This document shows, one piece after another, positions 43,851 through 51,767 of a DNA stretch of 53,811 nt (position 1 is the first letter of the stretch; every line of letters begins with the position of its first letter). Source of the stretch: Planctomycetaceae bacterium (GTDB taxonomy: Bacteria; Planctomycetota; Planctomycetia; Pirellulales; Pirellulaceae); NCBI GenBank assembly GCA_024638965.1, contig JAHEJI010000010.1, positions 1-53,811 on the forward strand, written 5' to 3'. Below the pieces are notes generated by a model, which saw nothing but the letters and a program-made list of their open reading frames with translations, did not search any database and was not told where the DNA came from. The translations under genes and the position numbers were made by a program.

Positions 43851-46800
43851 TTAGGAAGGAAATGCCTGTCCCTCTGCCGACAAGTGTTGCATGCTTTCAG
43901 GCAAATTTGCTGCCCAGGCATTTCGGACGTGCAGATCCAGTTGAGGGAAGGCAATCTCAATTCCCTCTCCCGCAAATCGATTGTTAATCTCGGTGTGCAA
44001 CTCGGTAATGGTGTTTAAGCGGTTGTCCAAATCCGGCAGATAGGCTCGTAAGATGATCGTCAGCGAACTGTCGGCGAATTGTTCAAAGTTGGTTGACGGC
44101 GGTGGGTCGTCGAGGATAAGTGGGTGATCGGTTGCCACGCTGAGTAGAATCTTCCGCGCCTTTTCCGTGTCAGTTCCGTAAGCGACCCCCACTGGAATGA
44201 CGACGCGGTTGATCGCAGCGCTGAGCGTCCAGTTAAGAATCGTGCCGATGATCAGATTCTTGTTCGGCACAATAAATTCTTGTCGGTCCCAGTTGGTAAT
44301 CGTCGTGGCGCGCATTTGGATTTTTGTGACCGTCCCTGTCATACCATCAATAGTAACGACATCTCCAAGCCGCACGGGACGTTCGAACAGCACGATCAAA
44401 CCGCAGACCGAGTTGGCAACGACTTCCTGCAAACCGAAGCCAAGACCTACGCTGAGCGCGGCGGCAATCCAACCGAACTGTGTCCAATCGAATTGAAGCA
44501 CGTTGAACAGCATTGCCAGTCCGATGGCCGTCACCACATACTGACAAATTCTTGAAATGGCATAACGCGTACCTTTTTCAATGGTTGTCGCTCGCAGCAC
44601 GGAGAGTTCGAGCACACCAGCGAGATTCTGAACCGCGATCCAGGTCACGACCAAAATTAGCACTGCCTTGGCCGCAGAAAGCAAAGTCAGGGATTTGGTC
44701 AGCGGCATTTTGACGTTTTCCAGTGCGGCGAAGATTGGAATCGTCTCAGACCAGAAGTATGCAATGACAACAAGCACGCCCAGACTAAAAACAATTCGAA
44801 GAAGACGACGAGTTTGGTCACTGATCGAATCCAAATCCAGTTCGACTTCTTCTTCAGGACTTACGGAGACGACTTCGTCGGGTTCTGCTTGTTCAGTATC
44901 CTTCGCAGCCTCGCGTCGCGCACGCCGCCGCTCCAACGCTTCAGCCAAGGCCAATTTTCGTTTTTTCAGCCCGAACCAACGCAGCGACATCCAGTAGAAT
45001 GTGTTACCGATTGCGACAATTCCCAAGGTCGCCAGCAGCCCGGTACTCAGTTCGATCGCGGTAATCAAATAGCCGCGCCACGCCAGCGCGATCAACGCAA
45101 CCGGACAAAACAGCACCAACGCATACCAAACGTAACGTGTCTTGAAGATCAACCTCTCGGGCTGTTGTTGATCCAATGTTGCGAGAACGCCGTCACGAGT
45201 TCCAAACAATCGCCATAAAACGATCAGTGTCCATACCTGCGCCAACATGAAGCTGATTCTGCCAACGTTTCCGCCGTATTGAGCCGAAAGTTCGCCGAAC
45301 AGAGTGCTGTCTGTCACCAGGAGAGCTAGGACATACACAATTCCGAACGCGAGAATCACTTTTTTGACTCTTTTGACGGGTTGTTTTTTCCAACGGAAAT
45401 GAACTATACCCAACCCACCGGGTCGACATGCCGCAATCACAAATCCAAGTAACAGGGTTAACCAGATTGCCTCCGTTAGTCCATTAGCGACTCCTCTCAG
45501 CCATTCATTCGTGTTCGTCGAAGGTTCCAATGTCCACCAAAGAAAAGTCAACAACAGTGGAATGGGTGCTGCGAGCAGGAAGGTCCACAGCAGCGCTTGG
45601 ACTGTGAACTTGTACTGGTCGGTTGAAATTCGACGCGTCTTCACACCGGATTGCTCAAGCGCGGCGATAAACCGGCCGCGCATGACCAACAGCAAACCGA
45701 TGACGAAGAGAAATCCATAGAATTGAAACGGCACACGCCGGACCATGTTCGCTTGAGCACGCCCCAATGCTTCCAGGTGCTCGCGATTGAAAACCCAGTT
45801 TACGCCGTCGGGAAGGTCAGTCAGGGTGGCGGTAGAGACCGGGCTAAAACTTCTGATCCAAAATAACTGTTCATAAACGAATTCCAGTACAGTCTCGGAC
45901 TTGGTCTTGTACCGATCGTAATCACCTTTAAGTTCCGAAAGCCTCGATACCATTGTTTTTTGCTGGCTTTGCAGTTTCGCGAGCACGTCGCGGCGAAGCT
46001 GGAGGAGCTCATCCAAGTCAGGTTTTTCCAAGTTAGGCTTTTCCGATTGAGACGCATCCCAACTGCCGGAAATCCGATCGGCGTACTCTAATTCGAATTC
46101 ATCTTGTCGACGAATTTTCTGGCCGGTCTGGAGATCAGCCAGGCGGGATTCGTCCAGTTGCGGCAACTGCTTAGTCAGGTCGGAGTTATCCGCTCGCCTG
46201 AGAATGCGATTTCGAAGTACGAAGAGGAGCTGCGAGATCACATTTCCGCTGCCACCTAATTTCAGTTGCGCGGTTACATATTGGTGCTCTTCAGTTAAAC
46301 GATTCAGCCTGGCGGTCACGCCATCCTTTGCGATTGAAACCAATTTCAGATTTTCGATGGCCTTGTCGAGTTCCTTTACCAGCTCTTGAGCTTCGTTCGC
46401 CAACTCCCGAGCCTTCAAGTCGTCCTCAGGGATTTCTTCCAAAATTGCTTTTATTTTCGAACCAATCTCATCTGCTTCGGCTTTCAAGATTTTGTTTTTC
46501 GAGGTTTCGAAGACCGTCACCGCCGCTTTAGCGTTTTCAAGTTTTTGCGTCAGTAGATTCTGTTGTGCCTGAAGTAGTTCCTGCCGAATCGACTGGCTCA
46601 GTCGTTCCTGCTTCAGCATTTCCAGCTCGCTCAGCAGTTGGGATTCAGTTGCACCCAGCATGATGCGGTCTACGACGCGGACCGGTGACGCGGGATCCGC
46701 GGCCTTGTCCGGCGAAGCTAGTTCCTCGCGGGTTACGTCCAACTCGCTCTCCGCTTTGGGAAGCCGTTCGTTGATTTCCGCGGGCCGTAATTTGACGCGT

Positions 46801-47399
46801 GCCAATTCGGCGGTCACTTTGGCAAGCTCGTCATTCAGACCCGCGACACTCGTGCGTTTGGAATTGAGCAAATCTTGTATTTTCCCGGAACTAAGACCGT
46901 CGGTCTCGCCACGAGCTCGCTCTTCGGCGTCTTGAACTGAGGGAAGTTTTTGTAGTTCGGATTTCAGTTTTTTAACCTCATCGGGAGCGGTCGTGATCGC
47001 CGCTTGATATTCCTTTGCTTGGGCTGTGTTTGCTGCCGCCGTTTTCAAGTTTTCGACGGCTTCGGTGTACTTTGGGCGCAGCAGGTCTTTGGCAGACGAG
47101 TCGATGCTGGAGTTTTTCTCCAGCTCGTCTAGGGCAGCTTGTACGCTGTCGACGGTCAGGCCCGAGGATGAGTCATCTTCGGGTGCGAGCGCTTGATCTG
47201 TGGTTGGAACTGGTTCGTCCTGTTCCGTTTTTTCGTCTTGCGTCGATCCGCTAATGCCGGCAAACTTGGTTGATGCTGCTTCACCGGCCGCCGCCAATAT
47301 GTCCTGGGTCAAAAAGAGACACGCAGACAATACGATTGCACCGGTCAGCCGTTTTGCGTTCAAGACACTCAGCATTTTTCTCATTTTATGTTCCGACAT
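43851..47399 (-). CDS. Large MscS-family mechanosensitive channel (MscK/MscM-like)
   Basis: 1182 residues. Signal peptide (about 10-36), a long periplasmic region rich in heptad coiled coils (about 75-500, with repeated LKSELQKLP and LDVTREELAS-type segments), then about ten transmembrane helices (about 555-960). The MscS core follows (about 970-1165), with the pore helix/beta domain GFGLQEVVANSVCGLIVLFE, RPVRLGDVVTIDGMTGTV and NWDRQEFIVPNKNLI. It protects against hypo-osmotic shock and may sense ions as MscK does. It lies alone between two copies of repeat family B. GC and codon use look like neighbouring genes. Confidence 0.92.
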   Translation of the reverse strand: MSEHKMRKMLSVLNAKRLTGAIVLSACLFLTQDILAAAGEAASTKFAGISGSTQDEKTEQDEPVPTTDQALAPEDDSSSGLTVDSVQAALDELEKNSSIDSSAKDLLRPKYTEAVENLKTAAANTAQAKEYQAAITTAPDEVKKLKSELQKLPSVQDAEERARGETDGLSSGKIQDLLNSKRTSVAGLNDELAKVTAELARVKLRPAEINERLPKAESELDVTREELASPDKAADPASPVRVVDRIMLGATESQLLSELEMLKQERLSQSIRQELLQAQQNLLTQKLENAKAAVTVFETSKNKILKAEADEIGSKIKAILEEIPEDDLKARELANEAQELVKELDKAIENLKLVSIAKDGVTARLNRLTEEHQYVTAQLKLGGSGNVISQLLFVLRNRILRRADNSDLTKQLPQLDESRLADLQTGQKIRRQDEFELEYADRISGSWDASQSEKPNLEKPDLDELLQLRRDVLAKLQSQQKTMVSRLSELKGDYDRYKTKSETVLEFVYEQLFWIRSFSPVSTATLTDLPDGVNWVFNREHLEALGRAQANMVRRVPFQFYGFLFVIGLLLVMRGRFIAALEQSGVKTRRISTDQYKFTVQALLWTFLLAAPIPLLLTFLWWTLEPSTNTNEWLRGVANGLTEAIWLTLLLGFVIAACRPGGLGIVHFRWKKQPVKRVKKVILAFGIVYVLALLVTDSTLFGELSAQYGGNVGRISFMLAQVWTLIVLWRLFGTRDGVLATLDQQQPERLIFKTRYVWYALVLFCPVALIALAWRGYLITAIELSTGLLATLGIVAIGNTFYWMSLRWFGLKKRKLALAEALERRRARREAAKDTEQAEPDEVVSVSPEEEVELDLDSISDQTRRLLRIVFSLGVLVVIAYFWSETIPIFAALENVKMPLTKSLTLLSAAKAVLILVVTWIAVQNLAGVLELSVLRATTIEKGTRYAISRICQYVVTAIGLAMLFNVLQFDWTQFGWIAAALSVGLGFGLQEVVANSVCGLIVLFERPVRLGDVVTIDGMTGTVTKIQMRATTITNWDRQEFIVPNKNLIIGTILNWTLSAAINRVVIPVGVAYGTDTEKARKILLSVATDHPLILDDPPPSTNFEQFADSSLTIILRAYLPDLDNRLNTITELHTEINNRFAGEGIEIAFPQLDLHVRNAWAANLPESMQHLSAEGQAFPS

Positions 47400-47474
47400 T
47401 TAGATCGTTGGCGACCGCCCCATTTTGATTTGACAAAATTCACGCAGCCGTGGTTAGAGCAAATTCAAAGTTGA

Positions 47475-47594
47475 TTTGCACTTGTGTCATCCTGAACCGA
47501 GGCACGAGGTGAAAGATCTACTTGCAGGAACGAGAGATTCTTCAGTCGCAAGCTCCTTCAGAATGACGGATTCTGAATACTGATTTTGAAAATG
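47475..47594. repeat. Dispersed intergenic repeat, family B (copy 2)
   Basis: GCACTTGTGTCATCCTGAAC and following bases to GAATACTGATTTTGAAAATG. Matches 43592-43702 and, at its start, 20862-20900. It occupies the 397-base divergent gap (47400-47796). Near 47721 there is a TATAAT but no matching -35, so no promoter is called. Confidence 0.85.
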
Positions 47595-47796
47595 TTCTCG
47601 TTCTATTATGGCCGCGATGGCCAAACCGGCAATAAACCTGCTTAAAGCAGTTAATTGTGTGCGGTTATGACGACGTTGTCGAAGAAAGGGTGCGGTACCG
47701 GTACCGACAATAACCTCAACTATAATATAGGGTCTTCAAGGACCTCAATGTCCTCGGATTCGTTTCAACCGTAAATCGTATTCGAAAGTTTGAAAT

Positions 47797-48273
47797 ATGG
47801 TAACTCCAACCAAAAAGCCTACGGCAGAAGAACAAGCTGAATTGCACGCCGCTGCAGAGCTGGTTCTCGAGCGTGAAGAAATCCGTCAACAGCGTTTGGA
47901 AAAACGTCGTCAACGACAAGCCCGGCAGCGCGAAAAAGAACAGCTGGCTGCAGTGCGCCGGATGCAGACTTCGATCGAAGTCATGAAGTGGTGCATCGTT
48001 GGTATCGCTGCCATCATGTTCCTGGGCATCGTCATCGCAATTTGGACGCTTTCGGCGGTCCATCGTGAAGTCGTTAAAGTTCAAACTGAAGTCGAAGAAG
48101 TTCGACCCGTCGTCGAACGAGTCATCAGTGAAGTGAACGATGTGGTAGACGGAGTGGAAAAATTGAAAGTATCGTTGCAAAATCCGATGCAATCGATTGG
48201 CAGCGCTTTTGGAAAAGAGCTTGATGCCAAGCTTCAAAGTTACATGGGAACCAAATTGGGCGGCGGCGAGTAA
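47797..48273 (+). CDS. Single-pass membrane coiled-coil protein, function unknown
   Basis: 158 residues. Residues 1-58 are a charged, Gln/Arg/Glu-rich helix that is likely a coiled coil, followed by one transmembrane helix (about 64-88, CIVGIAAIMFLGIVIAIW). A heptad-patterned region (about 92-130, VVKVQTEVEEVRPVVERVI) and a short C-terminal tail complete it. No enzymatic motif is present. It may be a scaffold protein. I do not recognise a named family. It is divergent from the channel gene. Confidence 0.75.
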   Translation: MVTPTKKPTAEEQAELHAAAELVLEREEIRQQRLEKRRQRQARQREKEQLAAVRRMQTSIEVMKWCIVGIAAIMFLGIVIAIWTLSAVHREVVKVQTEVEEVRPVVERVISEVNDVVDGVEKLKVSLQNPMQSIGSAFGKELDAKLQSYMGTKLGGGE

Positions 48274-48595
48274 TCCGTTCACTTATTGATCGAACCGCTC
48301 CCCCCCGCGGCGAAACTGATCTCATGCAAAACATCGTGAGCTCCTTCATCTCGCAGTCCGTACAGTATGGCTACAGCCTGCCGACGACTTATATACAACC
48401 AATGACACTTCGATGTACATTCTTTGCTCATTGAATGTCTGCTAATGTATTCATAACACAGAAAACGCGTTGTTTAACGGAGTTTGAGCTCCCTTTTTCT
48501 CTTGGCATCGGAAGTGCTTTAGGACTGAGCCGTGGCTAGCTCAGCCGTGTCGAGGTCCGGAAGGACTTTCAACAGACCAATACCAGGAGAAACCG
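48274..48595. other. Intergenic/5' leader with a hairpin before the VIT-VWA gene
   Basis: A 322-base gap with no gene. Near its end, CTGAGC (48525-48530) and GCTCAG (48539-48544) form a small hairpin in the probable 5' leader. The AGGAGA ribosome site (48584-48589) then fixes the start of the next gene. No known riboswitch is recognised. Earlier parts show only AT-rich runs (48420-48470). Confidence 0.4.
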
Positions 48596-50788
48596 ATGCC
48601 ATTTCAAAAAATTGCAAGAAACTTGCTCGCATTACCAATCCTTGCGGTTGCCGTAATGCTGTTTGGCGTTTTCAGTGCGACGCCCAAGCAAACGTTGGCC
48701 TCAGGCCTGCTAATCGCCGATGGTGGTTTCGGCGGCGCGCTCGAAATTAAGGAACAGAACGTCCACGTCACGATCAACAACGGAATTGCGGTTACTGAAA
48801 TCAACCAGATATTCCTGAATACGGAAAACCGGATCGTGGAAGCACTTTACACGTTTCCGGTTCCCAACGGTGCTAGCGTTAGCAACTTCAGCATGATCAT
48901 TAACGGCAAAGAGATGATCGGCGAAGTAGTCGAAAAACAAAGGGCGCGGCAGATCTATAACAGCTACAAATCCAAACGCGTTGATCCAGGTTTGCTGGAA
49001 CAAGTCGACTATAAACGATTCGAAATGCGCGTATTTCCAATCGCCGCTAACGCGGAACAGCACATCAAAGTAACTTATTACCAGCAGCTGAACTTTGACC
49101 ATGATTGGGCAACCTACGTTTACCCTTTGGCAACGTCAACCAAAGGTGCCGACGAACGAACGACTGGCAAGTTTGCTTTGACGCTCGACGTCAAAAGCGA
49201 AATCCCAATCACTCAGCTCAAAAGCCCATCTCACACCGACGATTTTGTTGTTGTCAGCCACGACGAACAGTACGTTCGAGCCAGTCTGGAAACGACAGCG
49301 GGCGACCTCAGCCGTGATGTGGTACTCGCATTTCAAACCAAGCGTCCCCGCACAGGACTCGACATGGTGGCATCCAGGCAAAACGGGGAAGATGGCTTTT
49401 ACTTGATGACTCTCACGTCAGGAGAGGAACTTGAAGCTGCGGCGACCGGAATGGATTATGTTTTCGTAGTCGACATTTCCGGAAGCATGGCTAACAAAGG
49501 CAAACTCGGATTGTCGACAAACGCTGCCGATGCGTTCATTCGATCGTTGGGCCCGGATGATCGCTGTGAAGTTATGTCATTTAACAACTCGCCGAACTTG
49601 CACTTTCGAGAACTGCGTTCCGTGAATGACGAAACGAAAGCGGCCGCGACCGAGTTTCTGAGATCGCAACAAGCTCGTGGGGGAACCGAACTTCGTCCGG
49701 CGCTCAATGCGGCATTCCGATACAAAGATGCCGATCGACCCCTGAATGTTGTTATTTTGTCCGATGGTATGACCGAACAGGGTGAGCAGCGGGAACTCTT
49801 GGCGGCCATTGCCTCGGCACCTGATGGCTCTCGGGTCTTTTGCGTTGGCGTAGGAAATGAAGTTAATCGCCCGCTCTTAAAACAGCTTGCTGAAGAAGCG
49901 GGTGGACTGGCCGCGTTTATTTCGCAAGGCGATGATTTTAATCGGCAAGCGGAAGCGTTTCGTCGCAAGTTGGTTCATCCAGTTGCCACGGAGCTGAAAA
50001 TTGAGATTGAAGGAGTCGAAATCTATGCCGCGTTGCCAGAATCGCTTCCCAATCTCTATCACGGAAGTCCGATTCGTTTGATTGGGCGTTACAAAACTCC
50101 GGGCAAGGCCAACGTTACGATCAGCGGAAACGTCATGGGTCGGCCATTCGAACAGCTGGTTGAGCTTGAGTTTCCATCCGCAGACGATGATAACCCTCAA
50201 ATCGAGCGAATGTGGGCGTACGCGCGAGTTCAGCAACTCTTAAATCAGGTTCGCCAACGAGGCGAGAGTCCACAGCTAAAAGAGGATATCGTACGTCTTT
50301 GTGAAGGGTATTCGATCGTCAGTCAGTATGCTTCGTTCCTCGTGCTGGAAAACGACAATGAATACAAGCGTTGGAAAATCGAACGACGCAATGCAACTCG
50401 AATAACACGTGATCGTCGAGCCCGAGAAAAAGTTCGTGAAGAACTTCAGCGTCTGCGCGATCGCTCCATGGCCAATCTGGGTCCTCAACAGCCTGATCAG
50501 GTCACACAAAAGGCGAAGTCCAGTCTCCCACCTCGACAACGCATTCGTGACAATTCTGGATTGCCCGAAACCAGCGGACCGACGCAACCCATTTCCACAC
50601 GCAGCCGCGATCTCGAATTTGCCCAACCAACACCGAGCAACAGTGGTGGCAACCGAGGTGGTGGCGGAGGAGGTGGCGGAGCGATTGATCCGATCACCGC
50701 TTTGATTGGAGCGGGACTTGCCGGCACGGCCGCTTTGAGACGCCGACGAAGAAAAGACGTTCAGGATTTGTCGGCCGATGAATCGTAA
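48596..50788 (+). CDS. Exported VIT/VWA-domain protein with GlyGly-CTERM-like sorting tail
   Basis: 730 residues. Signal peptide (about 1-35), a VIT domain (about 50-180, with TEINQIFLNTENRIVEALYT) and a von Willebrand A domain (about 285-455) with an intact MIDAS start DISGSM (Asp293). Downstream beta-rich and Arg/Gln-rich regions follow. The C terminus, from about residue 688, has eight Gly in a row, a hydrophobic helix (AIDPITALIGAGLAGTAAL) and RRRRRKD, then a short acidic tail. This has the Gly-rich/helix/basic form of GlyGly-CTERM sorting signals, which rhombosortases cleave. Such a rhomboid follows directly downstream. The protein is likely surface-displayed. Confidence 0.88.
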   Translation: MPFQKIARNLLALPILAVAVMLFGVFSATPKQTLASGLLIADGGFGGALEIKEQNVHVTINNGIAVTEINQIFLNTENRIVEALYTFPVPNGASVSNFSMIINGKEMIGEVVEKQRARQIYNSYKSKRVDPGLLEQVDYKRFEMRVFPIAANAEQHIKVTYYQQLNFDHDWATYVYPLATSTKGADERTTGKFALTLDVKSEIPITQLKSPSHTDDFVVVSHDEQYVRASLETTAGDLSRDVVLAFQTKRPRTGLDMVASRQNGEDGFYLMTLTSGEELEAAATGMDYVFVVDISGSMANKGKLGLSTNAADAFIRSLGPDDRCEVMSFNNSPNLHFRELRSVNDETKAAATEFLRSQQARGGTELRPALNAAFRYKDADRPLNVVILSDGMTEQGEQRELLAAIASAPDGSRVFCVGVGNEVNRPLLKQLAEEAGGLAAFISQGDDFNRQAEAFRRKLVHPVATELKIEIEGVEIYAALPESLPNLYHGSPIRLIGRYKTPGKANVTISGNVMGRPFEQLVELEFPSADDDNPQIERMWAYARVQQLLNQVRQRGESPQLKEDIVRLCEGYSIVSQYASFLVLENDNEYKRWKIERRNATRITRDRRAREKVREELQRLRDRSMANLGPQQPDQVTQKAKSSLPPRQRIRDNSGLPETSGPTQPISTRSRDLEFAQPTPSNSGGNRGGGGGGGGAIDPITALIGAGLAGTAALRRRRRKDVQDLSADES

Positions 50789-50800
50789 TCCTTGCTCCTG

Positions 50801-50886
50801 TCATTCTGAGGGAGCCTAAGTGACCGAAGGATCTCTCGTGCATCAACGAGAGATCCTTCAACTCGCTCCACTCGGTTCAGGATGAC
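50801..50886. repeat. Dispersed repeat with perfect 14-bp hairpin (family B type)
   Basis: GAAGGATCTCTCGT (50826-50839) and ACGAGAGATCCTTC (50846-50859) are perfect inverted arms around GCATCA. The flank ACTCGCTCCACTCGGTTCAG and following bases match 20711-20778. The element sits between the VIT-VWA gene and the rhomboid gene and could weaken read-through or stabilise the upstream transcript. Confidence 0.85.
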
Positions 50887-50971
50887 TAATTCTCACTCGG
50901 TAAAGGATGACCCGCGATGTGACGATTCAATGTCAAGCTTCATACGCTGTAATACAAAACGGACCGAACAA

Positions 50972-51634
50972 ATGATCGACTACTTGAAGACAATTCCGCT
51001 CACGATCTCCATTTCGCTGTTGGCTATACTGGCCTTCGCGTTTCCGCAATTTTTGATTGGTTTGGAATATGGAACTCATGTGAGTCCGATTGATCAAATC
51101 GTATCGCTGTTTGGGTGTCACTTGTTGCACTGGTCGAGCGAACATCTGTTTTGGGACTTGGGAATGTTTGCTTTGCTAGGTGCAATTTGTGAAAGGATCA
51201 GTCGGCGAACTTTCGCAGTTGTATTGGTTTTGTCGGCAGTCTTCATCCCTCCACTGGTAGGAATCTACGAACCAGCCGTTGAGACTTATCGCGGATTAAG
51301 CGGACTGGATACGGCCATCTTTGGAATGGCAGTTGTTCATTTTTTGATTGAAAAACTGCGAGAGCGGGACAAGACGGGTTCGTTCATTAATCTGGGCTTG
51401 CTAATTGGCATGGTTGGCAAGATCGTTCACGAAATGATATCGGGTTCAACGATTTTCGTTGAAAGCACTGGCTTCTCACCTGTACCCATCGCTCACGTTG
51501 TCGGAGCCATCATTGGAATCCTCGCAGGTATTTGGATTGGATTCCAGCTTGGAACCAAGCGCATCGATCCTGCCCCTTTTTTGGAGCCCAAACAACCGAG
51601 CCATACTCCAACAGCCAACTCCAACTGGGTTTAA
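50972..51634 (+). CDS. Rhombosortase-like rhomboid-family intramembrane protease
   Basis: 220 residues from ATG 50972; the frame is open from 50882 but starts inside the repeat element. About six transmembrane helices. Rhomboid/rhombosortase motifs: HWSSEHLFWDLGMFALLG (His and the D-L of the rhombosortase type), Ser110 in YRGLSGLDTAIFGM (GxSG nucleophile) and His175 in PIAHVVGAIIG (catalytic partner). Rhombosortases cleave GlyGly-CTERM substrates. The gene immediately upstream encodes a protein with just such a tail, a strong functional link. No gene follows in the same transcript. Confidence 0.8.
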   Translation: MIDYLKTIPLTISISLLAILAFAFPQFLIGLEYGTHVSPIDQIVSLFGCHLLHWSSEHLFWDLGMFALLGAICERISRRTFAVVLVLSAVFIPPLVGIYEPAVETYRGLSGLDTAIFGMAVVHFLIEKLRERDKTGSFINLGLLIGMVGKIVHEMISGSTIFVESTGFSPVPIAHVVGAIIGILAGIWIGFQLGTKRIDPAPFLEPKQPSHTPTANSNWV

Positions 51635-51767
51635 GCGGCAAATCTATGTAAACTGGATGTGAGTTCACCGGGGATCGCGGCAGGAACGATCGCGATTGGT
51701 TTCATTTAGTCACTCATCAATGTAGGACAAAAGTCTTGCTTGCGGGCTTTTGGGGTAAAGGCGTTCG

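Noticed and set aside
47721..47726. TATAAT as a -10 box upstream of the coiled-coil gene
   Set aside because: No acceptable -35 hexamer at 16-18 bases upstream, so it is not called as a promoter.
50882..50971. N-terminal extension of the rhomboid gene
   Set aside because: The first codons lie in a dispersed repeat and give a charged, non-membrane leader unlike the family.
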